Below, in pieces: positions 18,333-27,424 of a stretch of 64,000 nucleotides of DNA (within the stretch, counting starts at the first letter, position 1; each line of letters opens with the position of its first letter). Position numbers and translations under genes: made by a program. The notes beneath the pieces are model-generated. The model did not search any database. It saw only the letters and a list, made by a program, of their open reading frames with translations, and was not told where the DNA came from. The stretch covers positions 145,344 to 209,343 of the forward strand of contig NZ_KZ304951.1 in the NCBI RefSeq assembly GCF_002723615.1, written 5' to 3'. The stretch comes from Limimaricola cinnabarinus. Lineage in GTDB: Bacteria; Pseudomonadota; Alphaproteobacteria; Rhodobacterales; Rhodobacteraceae.

Positions 18333-19703
18333 TCAGACCGCCTTGGCCGTCTGAAGGCCCGTCCGGCGCGCAGACAGCGCCTCGGCCACGAGGAAGGCCA
18401 GTTCCAGCGATTGCGAGGCGTTGAGACGCGGATCGCAAGCGGTGTGGTAGCGGTCCGAGAGATCCTCGTCGGTGACCGCGCGCACGCCGCCGGTGCATTC
18501 GGTGACATCGGCGCCGGTCATCTCGAAATGCACCCCGCCCGGCACCGTGCCTTCGGCGTTGTGCACGTCGAAGAACTCGCGCACCTCGCGCAGCACGCTC
18601 TCGAAGGGCCGGGTCTTGTAGCCCGAGGAGGACTTGATGGTGTTGCCATGCATCGGATCGCACGACCAGGTCACCTTGGCGCCCTCTTCCTGCACCGCAC
18701 GGATCAGCCGCGGCAGATGCTCGCCCACCGAGCCCGCGCCGAAGCGCGCGATCAGCGTCAGCCGGCCCTCTTCGTTGAGCGGGTTGAGCTTGGCCATCAG
18801 CGCCTTGAGGTGGCCGGTGGTCATCGAAGGGCCGCATTTCAGGCCGATCGGGTTCTGCACGCCGCGCGCGAACTCGACATGCGCGCCATCGGGCTGGCGG
18901 GTGCGGTCGCCGATCCAGATCATGTGGCCCGAACCCGCGAGCCATTTGCCGGAGGTGGAATCGAGACGGGCCAGCGCCTCCTCGTATTCCAGAAGCAGCG
19001 CCTCGTGGCTGGTGAAGAACTCCACCGTCTGCAGCGCATGCGCCGCCTCGGCGCGGATGCCCGCGGCTTCCATGAAGTCGAGCGCATCGGTGATGCGGTT
19101 GGCCATGTCGCGGTATTTCTCGGCCTCGGGCGCGCCGATGAAGCCCAGCGTCCAGGCATGGACCTTGTGCACGTCGGCATAGCCGCCGGTCGAGAAGGCG
19201 CGCAGCAGGTTCAGCGTGCCCGCCGCCTGGGTGTAGGCCTGCAGCATCCGCTCGGGCTCGGGGATGCGGGCCTCGGGGGTGAAATCGAAGCCGTTGATGA
19301 TGTCGCCGCGGTAGCTCGGCAGCTCCTGGCCCTGCACGGTCTCGGTCGGGGCCGAGCGCGGCTTGGCGAACTGCCCGGCCATGCGGCCCACCTTCACCAC
19401 CGGCACCTTGGCGCCGAAGGTCAGCACGACCGCCATCTGCAGCATCACCTTGAAGGTGTCGCGGATATGGTCGGCGTTGAAGGCCGCGAAGCTCTCGGCG
19501 CAATCGCCGCCCTGCAGCAGGAAGGCCTCGCCGCGCCCGGCGGCGGCAAGCTCGGATTTGAGCTTGCGCGCCTCGCCTGCAAAGACCAGCGGCGGATAGG
19601 AGGCAAGGCGGGCCTCGACGGCGGCGAGGCGCTCCGCGTCGGTGTAATCGGGCATCTGCACCCGGGGCTTGGCACGCCAGTCGGCCTTGGTCCACTCGGT
19701 CAT
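18333..19703 (-). CDS. aroG: Class II 3-deoxy-D-arabino-heptulosonate-7-phosphate synthase
   Basis: The 456-residue enzyme condenses PEP and erythrose-4-phosphate, the first step to aromatic amino acids. It is the plant-like class II form: [25 protein letters not shown], the long [14 protein letters not shown] and GLKCGPSM active-site segments, and DPMHGNT near the C-terminus. The start at 19703 has a GGAG site nine bases upstream. It is a single gene, convergent with the PAS protein. The symbol follows usage for class II enzymes and may vary. Confidence 0.95.
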   Translation of the reverse strand: MTEWTKADWRAKPRVQMPDYTDAERLAAVEARLASYPPLVFAGEARKLKSELAAAGRGEAFLLQGGDCAESFAAFNADHIRDTFKVMLQMAVVLTFGAKVPVVKVGRMAGQFAKPRSAPTETVQGQELPSYRGDIINGFDFTPEARIPEPERMLQAYTQAAGTLNLLRAFSTGGYADVHKVHAWTLGFIGAPEAEKYRDMANRITDALDFMEAAGIRAEAAHALQTVEFFTSHEALLLEYEEALARLDSTSGKWLAGSGHMIWIGDRTRQPDGAHVEFARGVQNPIGLKCGPSMTTGHLKALMAKLNPLNEEGRLTLIARFGAGSVGEHLPRLIRAVQEEGAKVTWSCDPMHGNTIKSSSGYKTRPFESVLREVREFFDVHNAEGTVPGGVHFEMTGADVTECTGGVRAVTDEDLSDRYHTACDPRLNASQSLELAFLVAEALSARRTGLQTAKAV

Positions 19704-19909
19704 GGTCTTTGCTCCAATGGAGGCTGCGGGAATATCGGCGGCCTCTATAGCGCGCATGGCCCCGAGGTCCAACGCCTAATGCCGCATGGCGGCACGGGTG
19801 CCGGGGCGCGCCGGTCTTCGAAGACGGCCGCGCGCTCTTGATGCCGCAGGGCAAACCTGTTTCGGTCGAACCAGACGCTGCATCTCGCAGCGGCTCGAGC
19901 GAGCGCGCC

Positions 19910-20914
19910 ATGACAGACAAGATTTCCGCCCCCCACCGCGCCGAGACCGCCCGCCCGAGGCGCTTCGTCTTCGTGCTGCTGCCGCAATTCACCATGCTGT
20001 GCGTCTCCTGCGCGGTCGAGGCGCTGCGCATCGCCAACCGCATGGCGGGCCGCGAGATCTACAGCTGGGCCCTCGCCGGCGAGGGCGGCGACACCGCGAC
20101 CTGTTCGAACGGCATCATGTTCAAGCTCGACATGGATCTCGGCGAGCTGTCGCGCGACGACACGCTGATGCTGTGCGGCGGGCTCGACGTGCAGGCGGCG
20201 AGCAGCAAGCGGGTGCTGAACTGGCTCCGGCGCGAGGCGCGGCGCGGCGTGGTGACGGGCGGGCTCTGCACCGCCGGCTACACCCTCGCCCGGGCCGGGC
20301 TGCTCGACGGCAGGAAGGCGACGATCCACTGGGAGAACCAGGACAGCTTTGCCGAGGAATTCGAGGAGGTGGAGCTCACGCGCTCGGTCTTCGTGATCGA
20401 CGGCAACCGCATCACCACCGCCGGCGGCACCGCCTCGATCGACCTGATGCTCAAGATCATCGCCGACGATCACGGCGAGGATCTCGCCAATGCGGTGGCC
20501 GATCAGCTGATCTATTCCACGATCCGCACCGACCGCGACACGCAGCGGCTCTCGACACCGATGCGGATGGGCGTGCGCCACCCCAGGCTCGCGCAGGTGA
20601 TCAAGGCGATGGAGCAGGCGATCGAGGAGCCGATCAGCCCCGCGATCCTGGCCGAACGCGCCGGCATGTCGACCCGGCAGCTGGAGCGGCTGTTTCGCCG
20701 CTATCTCGACCGCAGCCCCAAGCGCTACTACATGGAGCTGCGGCTGAGCCGCGCGCGCAACCTCCTGATGCAGACCGACATGAGCGTGATCAACGTGGCG
20801 CTGGCCTGCGGCTTCGCCAGCCCCTCGCATTTCTCCAAATGCTACCGCGCCCATTACCAGACCACGCCCTACCACGAGCGCGGCAGCCAGGGCGGCCGCC
20901 CGCTCACCGCCTGA
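19910..20914 (+). CDS. GlxA-family AraC-type transcriptional regulator
   Basis: The 334-residue protein pairs an N-terminal DJ-1/PfpI-like ligand domain (about 20-190, FVFVLLPQFTM... GGLDVQAA... VTGGLCTAGY) with a C-terminal AraC double helix-turn-helix (about 225-320, SPAILAERAGMSTRQLERLF). This is the GbdR/CdhR/ArgR-like architecture, which usually controls amine or amino-acid catabolism. Its gene precedes the amino-acid-type ABC importer by 140 bases on the same strand, so that importer is a plausible target. The start at 19910 has only a weak site. ATGs at 19838-19841 are alternatives. Confidence 0.88.
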   Translation: MTDKISAPHRAETARPRRFVFVLLPQFTMLCVSCAVEALRIANRMAGREIYSWALAGEGGDTATCSNGIMFKLDMDLGELSRDDTLMLCGGLDVQAASSKRVLNWLRREARRGVVTGGLCTAGYTLARAGLLDGRKATIHWENQDSFAEEFEEVELTRSVFVIDGNRITTAGGTASIDLMLKIIADDHGEDLANAVADQLIYSTIRTDRDTQRLSTPMRMGVRHPRLAQVIKAMEQAIEEPISPAILAERAGMSTRQLERLFRRYLDRSPKRYYMELRLSRARNLLMQTDMSVINVALACGFASPSHFSKCYRAHYQTTPYHERGSQGGRPLTA

Positions 20915-21025
20915 CCCCGGCCCGCTTCCCACGAACTGCGCCCCTGCGGGAACGGTGCGTCCTTGGCGTTACGGCAAGCTTGCGCAACCACTTTCTTTTC
21001 GCATGGGCCGCGTCTAGCGTGCTGG

Positions 21026-21031
21026 TATAAA
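21026..21031 (+). promoter_or_regulatory. Candidate -10 element before the ABC binding-protein gene
   Basis: TATAAA lies 24 bases upstream of the start in an AT-richer spot, followed by an AGGGAG ribosome site (21043-21048). No good -35 is seen at normal spacing, so an activator may be needed. Confidence 0.35.
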
Positions 21032-21054
21032 AATCAGGCGTCAGGGAGACGAAC

Positions 21055-22251
21055 ATGAAGAAACTGCTGCTGGCTTCCGCCGCGACCGCGCTCGTGGCAA
21101 GCACCGCCATGGCCGAGAGCCATTCGGACCCGGTCAAGATCGGCATCATCCTCGGCTTCACCGGCCCGCTCGAATCGATCACCCCCGACATGGCGGGCGG
21201 CGCCGAGCTTGCCATCAACGAGGTCAACGAGACCGGCGCCTTCATGGGCGGCACCGAGATCGAAGCCGTGCGCGCCGACAGCACCTGCATCGACAGCGCC
21301 GCCGCCACCGCCGCCGCCGAGCGTCTCGTCACCAATGACGGCGTCGCCGGCATCATGGGCGCGGATTGCTCGGGCGTCACCGGCGCGATCCTGCAGAACG
21401 TCGCGCGCGCCAACGGCGTGGTGATGATCTCGCCCTCGGCCACCTCGCCCGCGCTCAGCGAGGCCGAGGATGACGGCATGTTCTTCCGCACCGCGCCCTC
21501 GGATGCGCGCCAGGGCGAGATCATGTCCCAGGTGATCATGGATCGCGGCATCGAAGAGGTGGCGCTGACCTATACCAACAACGACTACGGCAAGGGTCTC
21601 GCCGACAGCTTCCAGAAGGCCTTCGAGGCCGATGGCGGTTCGGTGACCATCTCGGCCGCGCATGAGGACGGCAAGGCCGACTACTCGGCCGAGGTCGCCT
21701 CGCTCGCCTCCGCCGGCGGCGAAGTGCTCGTGGTGGCTGGCTATACCGACCAGGGCGGCAAGGGCATCATCCAGGCCTCGCTCGACAGCGGCGCCTTCGA
21801 CACCTTCGTGCTGCCCGACGGCATGATCGGCCAGCAGATCGTCGACGATCTGGGCGACGGGCTCACCGGCTCCTTCGGCCAGCTGCCGGGCTCGGACAGC
21901 GAGGGCGCCTCGATGTTCCAGGAGATGGCGACCGAGGCGGGCATCAACCCGACCGGCATCTACACCGGCGAAAGCTACGACGCCGCCGCTCTGATGATCC
22001 TCGCCATGGCGAAGGCGGGCTCGACCTCGGCCACGGAGTATGCGGGCGAGATCATGGACATCGCCAACGCGCCGGGCGAGCAGATCCTGCCGGGTGAGCT
22101 GGGCCGCGCGCTCGAGCTGATCGAGGCCGGCGAAGAGATCGACTATGTCGGCGCCACCGCCGTCGAGCTGATCGAGCCGGGCGAGAGCGCGGGCTCCTTC
22201 CGCGAGATCGAGATCAAGGACGGCGCCATCGAGACCGTCGGCTACCGCTGA
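21055..22251 (+). CDS. Branched-chain amino-acid-type ABC transporter substrate-binding protein
   Basis: The 398-residue protein has a clear signal peptide (cleavage near AMA-ES) and the type I periplasmic binding fold of LivJ/LivK relatives: VKIGIILGFTGPLES, GGAELAINEVNETGA, and the Ser/Ala pocket region MISPSATSPALSE. It delivers an amino acid or related amide to the LivHMGF-type complex encoded next. Substrate cannot be read from sequence. The tight order with four transporter genes supports one operon. A GC hairpin follows its stop, which may keep this protein in excess. Confidence 0.9.
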   Translation: MKKLLLASAATALVASTAMAESHSDPVKIGIILGFTGPLESITPDMAGGAELAINEVNETGAFMGGTEIEAVRADSTCIDSAAATAAAERLVTNDGVAGIMGADCSGVTGAILQNVARANGVVMISPSATSPALSEAEDDGMFFRTAPSDARQGEIMSQVIMDRGIEEVALTYTNNDYGKGLADSFQKAFEADGGSVTISAAHEDGKADYSAEVASLASAGGEVLVVAGYTDQGGKGIIQASLDSGAFDTFVLPDGMIGQQIVDDLGDGLTGSFGQLPGSDSEGASMFQEMATEAGINPTGIYTGESYDAAALMILAMAKAGSTSATEYAGEIMDIANAPGEQILPGELGRALELIEAGEEIDYVGATAVELIEPGESAGSFREIEIKDGAIETVGYR

Positions 22252-22259
22252 TCCACACC

Positions 22260-22286
22260 GCGCCGCGCCCCGCCGGGGCGCGGCGC
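22260..22286 (+). promoter_or_regulatory. Stem-loop after the binding-protein gene
   Basis: A perfect 12-bp GC stem (22260-22271 with 22275-22286) has a 3-base loop and no T-tract. It is likely a transcript-stabilising or attenuating element between the binding-protein gene and the rest of the transporter. Confidence 0.6.
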
Positions 22287-22352
22287 ATCCCGTAACAAGA
22301 ACATGGTCCAGACCCCTGGGAACAAAGGGAAACCGGACCGATCGGGGACCAA

Positions 22353-23138
22353 ATGATCACCGTCGAGAACCTTCACCGCCATTTTGGCGGTTTTCATGCT
22401 GTTGATGGGGCGAGCCTCAGGATCGAGACCGGCTCGATCACCGGGCTGATCGGCCCCAACGGCGCCGGAAAGACCACGCTTTTCAACGTCATCGCCGGCA
22501 GACTTCCACCCACTTCGGGCCGCGTCACCATGGATGGCGAGGACATCACCGGCCTGCCGCCGCACGAGCTGTTCCACAAGGGGCTCCTGCGCACCTTCCA
22601 GATCGCGCATGAGTTTTCCTCGATGACCGTGCGCGAGAATCTGATGATGGTGCCCGAGGGCCAGCATGGCGAGACGCTGTGGAACGCCTGGTTCGGGCGC
22701 GGCAAGATCGCCGCGCAGGAGCGCGAGCTTGCGAAGAAGGCAGATGAAGTCCTTGAATTCCTGACGATTTCGCATCTGGCAGAAGAAAAGGCCGGCAATC
22801 TTTCCGGCGGCCAGAAGAAGCTTCTGGAGCTGGGCCGCACCATGATGGTCGACGCCAAGATCGTGTTTCTCGACGAGGTCGGCGCCGGCGTGAACCGCAC
22901 GCTTTTGAACACCATCGGCGACGCGATCATCCGGCTCAACAAGGAGCGCGGCTACACCTTCTGCGTGATCGAGCACGACATGGATTTCATCGGCCGGCTT
23001 TGCGATCCGGTGATCGTCATGGCCGAGGGCAAGGTGCTCGCCCAAGGCTCCGCCGACAGCATCATGCAAAACGAGGCGGTGATCGAGGCCTATCTCGGCA
23101 CCGGGCTCAAGAACAAGACCGTCGCGGAGACGGCATGA
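22353..23138 (+). CDS. LivG-type ABC transporter ATP-binding protein
   Basis: The 261-residue ATPase has Walker A GPNGAGKTTLF, signature NLSGGQKKLLELG, and a Walker B region reading IVFLDEVGAGVNRTL. The usual DEP is DEV here. This change leaves the catalytic Glu intact. The C-terminal LivG extension (EAYLGTGLKNK) is present. It would pair with the LivF-type partner below to drive uptake. The gene starts after a GGGGACCA site. Confidence 0.92.
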   Translation: MITVENLHRHFGGFHAVDGASLRIETGSITGLIGPNGAGKTTLFNVIAGRLPPTSGRVTMDGEDITGLPPHELFHKGLLRTFQIAHEFSSMTVRENLMMVPEGQHGETLWNAWFGRGKIAAQERELAKKADEVLEFLTISHLAEEKAGNLSGGQKKLLELGRTMMVDAKIVFLDEVGAGVNRTLLNTIGDAIIRLNKERGYTFCVIEHDMDFIGRLCDPVIVMAEGKVLAQGSADSIMQNEAVIEAYLGTGLKNKTVAETA

Positions 23139-23177
23139 GGGGAAGAGAATTGAAGCATTACGCAATGGTGGCCCGCC

Positions 23178-23891
23178 ATGGCTGAGCCGCATCTGATCGG
23201 CGAGGCGATGACCGGCGGCTACGGGCGCGGCGCGGACATCCTGCATGGCTGCACGCTCTCGGTCGACAAGGGCGAGATCGCGGTGATCGTCGGCCCCAAC
23301 GGCGCGGGCAAGTCGACCGCGATGAAGGCGGTGTTCGGCATGCTGAACCTGCGCGAGGGCGCCGTGCGCATCGGCGGCGAGGACATCACCCATCTCAGCC
23401 CGCAGGACCGGGTCGCCAAGGGCATGGCCTTCGTGCCGCAGACCTCGAACATCTTTCCGTCGATGACGGTCGAGGAAAACCTCGAAATGGGCGCGTTCTT
23501 GCGCCGCGACGACATCCGCCCCACGATCGAGCAGGTCTATGACCTCTTCCCGATCCTGCGCGACAAGCGCCGCCAGGCGGCGGGCGAGCTGTCGGGCGGC
23601 CAGCGCCAGCAGGTCGCGGTGGGCCGGGCGCTGATGACCCAGCCTTCGGTGCTGATGCTCGACGAGCCGACGGCGGGCGTGAGCCCCATCGTCATGGACG
23701 AGCTGTTCGACCGGATCATCGAGGTCGCCCGCGCCGGCATCACCATCCTGATGGTCGAGCAGAACGCGCGGCAGGCGCTGGAGATCGCCGATACCGGCTA
23801 CGTGCTCGTGCAGGGGGCCAACGCCTATACCGGCACCGGGGCCGAGCTGATGGCCGATGACGAGGTGCGCCGCACCTTCCTGGGGGGCTGA
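23178..23891 (+). CDS. LivF-type ABC transporter ATP-binding protein
   Basis: The 237-residue ATPase has Walker A GPNGAGKSTAM, a Q-loop FVPQTSNIFPSM, signature ELSGGQRQQVAVGRALM and Walker B LMLDEPTAGVSP, all regular. The ending (DDEVRRTFLGG) matches the LivF family. It is the second ATPase of the heterodimer and sits 39 bases after the LivG-type gene. The ribosome site is weak. Confidence 0.92.
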   Translation: MAEPHLIGEAMTGGYGRGADILHGCTLSVDKGEIAVIVGPNGAGKSTAMKAVFGMLNLREGAVRIGGEDITHLSPQDRVAKGMAFVPQTSNIFPSMTVEENLEMGAFLRRDDIRPTIEQVYDLFPILRDKRRQAAGELSGGQRQQVAVGRALMTQPSVLMLDEPTAGVSPIVMDELFDRIIEVARAGITILMVEQNARQALEIADTGYVLVQGANAYTGTGAELMADDEVRRTFLGG

Positions 23892-23894
23892 GAC

Positions 23895-24908
23895 ATGACC
23901 GATATCCTCAACGCGATCGTCGCGCTGTCGAACTTCGTGCTGGTGCCCGGCGCGGCTTACGGCGCGCAGCTCGCGCTCGGTGCGCTCGGCGTGACGCTGA
24001 TCTACGGCATCCTGCGCTTTTCCAACTTCGCCCATGGCGACACCATGGCCTTCGGCACCATGGCCACGATCCTCGTGACATGGGGGCTGCAATCCATCGG
24101 CATCAGCTTCGGCTTCCTGCCGACCGCGCTCATCGCCCTGCCCATCGGCATCGCCATCACCGGGCTGCTGCTTTTGGGCACCGACCGCGCGATCTACCGC
24201 TTCTACCGCAAGCAGAAGGCCGCCCCCGTGGTGCTGGTCATCGTCTCGATCGGCGTGATGTTCGTGATGAACGGCCTCGTGCGCTTCATCATCGGCGTGG
24301 GTGACGTGAACTTCGCCGATGGCGCGCGCTTCGTCATCAATGCCCGCGAGTTCAAGGAGATGACCGGGCTCGACGAGGGCCTCGCGATCCGCACCACCAC
24401 GCTGATCACGCTGGTGACGGCGGCGATCGCGGTGGCGCTCTTGTTCTGGTTCCTCAACAAGACCCGCACCGGCAAGTCGATGCGCGCTTTCTCCGACAAC
24501 GAGGATCTGGCGCTCCTGTCTGGCATCAACCCCGAGCGGGTCGTGGCCGTGACATGGCTGATCGTGGCGGCGCTCGCCACCACGGCGGGCGTGCTCTACG
24601 GCCTCGACAAGTCGTTCAAGGCCTTCACCTACTTCCAGCTCCTGCTGCCGATCTTCGCCGCCGCCATCGTCGGCGGCCTCGGCAACCCGCTGGGCGCCAT
24701 CGCGGGCGGCTTCGTCATCGCCTTTTCCGAGGTGCTGATCACCTATGCCTGGAAGAAGGTGCTGGTCTACGCGATGCCCGAAAGCCTCGAGCCCTCGGGG
24801 CTCGTGCAGCTTCTCTCCACCGACTACAAATTCGCCGTGAGCTTCGCGATCCTGATCATCGTGCTGCTGTTCAAGCCCACCGGCCTCTTCAAGGGACAGT
24901 CCGTATGA
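23895..24908 (+). CDS. LivH-type ABC transporter permease
   Basis: The 337-residue membrane protein has about eight hydrophobic helices and the LivH family features LGALGVTLIYGILRFSNFAHGD (here in two parts, GVTLIYGILRF and SNFAHGD), VAVTWLIVAALATTAG and AAIVGGLGNPLGAIAGGF. It forms half of the pore. It begins three bases after livF's stop and overlaps the next gene by four bases. Confidence 0.93.
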   Translation: MTDILNAIVALSNFVLVPGAAYGAQLALGALGVTLIYGILRFSNFAHGDTMAFGTMATILVTWGLQSIGISFGFLPTALIALPIGIAITGLLLLGTDRAIYRFYRKQKAAPVVLVIVSIGVMFVMNGLVRFIIGVGDVNFADGARFVINAREFKEMTGLDEGLAIRTTTLITLVTAAIAVALLFWFLNKTRTGKSMRAFSDNEDLALLSGINPERVVAVTWLIVAALATTAGVLYGLDKSFKAFTYFQLLLPIFAAAIVGGLGNPLGAIAGGFVIAFSEVLITYAWKKVLVYAMPESLEPSGLVQLLSTDYKFAVSFAILIIVLLFKPTGLFKGQSV

Positions 24909-26203
24909 CCGCGCGTGGCTTTCTTCTCTATGCCGGGATGGCGCTGCTGATCGTGCTGACCGGCATGTTCCAGGGCTGGAACCTGGCGCTGACCATCCTC
25001 AACATGGGGCTGATCTCGGCCATCATGAGCTTGGGCGTGAACCTGCAATGGGGCTTTGCCGGGCTGTTCAATGTCGGCGTCATGGGCTTCGTGGCGCTGG
25101 GCGGCCTTGCCGCCGTTCTGGTGGCGCAGCCGCCGGTGACCGAGGGCTGGAACGCCGGTGGCCTGCGGCTTTTGGGTGCGCTGGCATTGGGCGCGGCGAT
25201 CCTCGTCGGCGCGGTGCAGGTCTGGAAGCGCAAGATCGGCGGCTCGATGCGCGCGCTCGTCATGCTGGCGCTGCTGATCGGCGGCTTCTTCCTGTTCCGC
25301 GCCTCGCTCGATCCGGCGGTGCAGGCGATCGAGGCGATCAACCCGTCGCTTTCGGGCTATCTCGGCGGCCTCGGCCTGCCGATCATCGTGGCATGGCCGG
25401 TGGGCGGGCTGCTGGCTGCCGGAGCCGCATGGATCATCGGCAAGGCGGCCTTGGGCCTGCGTTCGGACTATCTTGCCATCGCGACGCTGGGCATCGCCGA
25501 GATCGTGATCGCGGTGCTGAAGAACGAGGACTGGCTGTCGCGCGGCGTCAAGAACGTGGTCGGCCTGCCCCGGCCCGTGCCCTACGAGGTCGATCTGCAG
25601 CGCGATCCGGGCTTCGTCGAGGCCGCGGCAGGCTACGGGCTCGACCCGGTCACCGCCTCGACGCTCTGGGTCAAGATCCTCTATTCGGGGCTCTTCGCGG
25701 TGGTGCTGATCGTGATCCTGTTTCTCGCGCAGCGGGCGCTGGCCTCCCCTTGGGGCCGGATGATGCGCGCGATCCGCGACAACGAGGTCGCGGCGAGCGC
25801 CATGGGCAAGAACGTCACCGCGCGCCACCTGCAGGTCTTCATCCTCGGCTCCGCCGTTTGCGGCATCGCCGGCGCGATGATGACGACACTGGATGGCCAG
25901 CTCACGCCGGGCTCCTACCAGCCGCTGCGCTTCACCTTCCTCGTCTGGGTGATGGTGATCGTCGGCGGCTCGGGCAACAATTACGGCGCGGTGCTCGGCG
26001 GCTTCCTGATCTGGTGGCTGTGGGTGATGGTCGAGCCGCTGGGCCTCTGGGCGATGGAGCTGATCACCTCGGGCATGTCGCCCGACAACTGGCTGCGCGG
26101 ACACCTGACGGATTCGGCGGCGCAGATGCGGCTGATGACCATGGGGATCATCCTGCTGGCGGTGCTGCGCTTCAGCCCCAAGGGGCTGATGCCCGAACGC
26201 TGA
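24905..26203 (+). CDS. LivM-type ABC transporter permease
   Basis: The 432-residue permease has about ten helices and the signature segments GVNLQWGFAGLFNVG, GLRSDYLAIATLGIAEI, and SPWGRMMRAIRDNEVAA with VMVIVGGSGNNYGAVLGG. It is the second pore half. It carries a long insert with a Lys/Arg loop (about 95-180) relative to E. coli LivM. It overlaps the LivH-type gene by ATGA. A strong terminator follows. Confidence 0.93.
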   Translation: MTARGFLLYAGMALLIVLTGMFQGWNLALTILNMGLISAIMSLGVNLQWGFAGLFNVGVMGFVALGGLAAVLVAQPPVTEGWNAGGLRLLGALALGAAILVGAVQVWKRKIGGSMRALVMLALLIGGFFLFRASLDPAVQAIEAINPSLSGYLGGLGLPIIVAWPVGGLLAAGAAWIIGKAALGLRSDYLAIATLGIAEIVIAVLKNEDWLSRGVKNVVGLPRPVPYEVDLQRDPGFVEAAAGYGLDPVTASTLWVKILYSGLFAVVLIVILFLAQRALASPWGRMMRAIRDNEVAASAMGKNVTARHLQVFILGSAVCGIAGAMMTTLDGQLTPGSYQPLRFTFLVWVMVIVGGSGNNYGAVLGGFLIWWLWVMVEPLGLWAMELITSGMSPDNWLRGHLTDSAAQMRLMTMGIILLAVLRFSPKGLMPER

Positions 26204-26220
26204 GCGGCGCAGGAAACCGA

Positions 26221-26256
26221 AAAGGGCGGCGACCGGATGCGGTCGCCGCCCTTTTT
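26221..26256. terminator. Bidirectional terminator between livM-type and hupE-like genes
   Basis: A 14-bp stem (26221-26234 with 26241-26254) with A/T ends gives a T5 tail on the plus strand and a T4 run on the minus strand. It lies between convergent genes. Confidence 0.9.
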
Positions 26257-26275
26257 CATGGCCGTCCGAGAAGGC

Positions 26276-27424
26276 TCAGAGCAGCGTGCGCTCGATCACC
26301 CACCAGATGCCGACAAGCGCGATGCCCGCCGAGGCCGGGACCGCGATCACCCGGCGATACCACGGCTTGCGCCACGCCCAGCCCACCGCGAGGAAGGCCG
26401 CCGCGATCACCGTGAGCTGGCCCAGCTCCACGCCGATGTTGAAGCCGATCAGCGCCGGGACGAAGCTGCCCGCGGGCAGGCCGAACTCGCCCAGAACGCT
26501 GGCGAAGCCGAGACCGTGCAGCAGGCCGAAGCCGAAGACGATCACCGGGCGCCAGACGCCGAGGCGCGGGAAAAGGATGTTCTCGATCGCGACGAAGGCG
26601 ATGGAGGCCGCGATCAGCGGCTCGACGATGGCGGCGGGGACCGAAACATAGCCCAAAGCCGCGAGCGCCAGCGTCACCGTATGCGCCAGAGTGAAGGCCG
26701 AGACCTGCCACAGGAGCGGGCCGAAGCGGGTTGCGAGGAAGAACAGGCCCAGCACGAAGAGGATATGGTCGAGCCCCTTGGGCAGGATGTGGTCGAAGCC
26801 CACGGGAATATAGGCCACGAAGCTTTCCCACGCGCTGGCCTGGTCACCCCCCGAAAGCCGGATGGTGTCCGAGAGCGCCCCGGCTTCGAGATAGCCGTCA
26901 TAGGGCGCCTCGACCCCCTGCTGGCGCAGCACCAGCGTGCCGAATGCGGCGTCCCAGCCGACCTGCACGCTCTCGGCCCCCTCGGGCAGCGGCGCGTGGA
27001 AGCGCAGCGTGGCGGGGCGCGGCAGAGAGGGGTCGATGCCCCCGGGCACCTCGACGCCGTCGATCTCGGGCGTCACACGCGCCCCGTCGACGAGGATCTC
27101 GATGCGCTCGGCCATCTCGGGCCAGAAGGCGCGGAAGCGGGCCTCCATCTCATCGGGCTCCAGAGCGCGCAGCGCGTCGTAGCGTTCGGCCTCGGGCGCC
27201 GCGTCTGTATCGCCGACCGCGCCGAGATCGATCCCCGCGACATGACCCTCGAGCGGCGCCTCGACGGTGAAGGCGAGCCGGTCGCCCTCGCGCTCCATGT
27301 CGGCGATGGCGGGCAGCACCTCATGCGCGGCGGCAAACGCGCCCCACAGGATCGCGATGCTTGACATCACGAGGCCGAGGATCACCCTGCGCCCCAACCC
27401 ATGGAGCCCCTGAATGCGTGTCAT
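26276..27424 (-). CDS. HupE/UreJ-family membrane protein
   Basis: This 382-residue protein has a signal peptide (RRVILGLVMSSIAILWGAF then AAA-HEV), an extracytoplasmic N-terminal domain (about 45-195) and a C-terminal HupE/UreJ_2 membrane domain. The motifs are IPVGFDHILPKGLDHILFVL, FTLAHTVTLALAALG, ENILFP and FGLLHGLGFA. HupE/UreJ proteins are linked to nickel or cobalt uptake. The histidine in FDHILPKGLDH and in FTLAHTVT fits a metal path. I favour the 27424 start, which gives a full positively charged signal n-region. It then overlaps the divergent neighbour's start by 11 bases. A shorter start at 27367 is possible. Confidence 0.85.
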   Translation of the reverse strand: MTRIQGLHGLGRRVILGLVMSSIAILWGAFAAAHEVLPAIADMEREGDRLAFTVEAPLEGHVAGIDLGAVGDTDAAPEAERYDALRALEPDEMEARFRAFWPEMAERIEILVDGARVTPEIDGVEVPGGIDPSLPRPATLRFHAPLPEGAESVQVGWDAAFGTLVLRQQGVEAPYDGYLEAGALSDTIRLSGGDQASAWESFVAYIPVGFDHILPKGLDHILFVLGLFFLATRFGPLLWQVSAFTLAHTVTLALAALGYVSVPAAIVEPLIAASIAFVAIENILFPRLGVWRPVIVFGFGLLHGLGFASVLGEFGLPAGSFVPALIGFNIGVELGQLTVIAAAFLAVGWAWRKPWYRRVIAVPASAGIALVGIWWVIERTLL

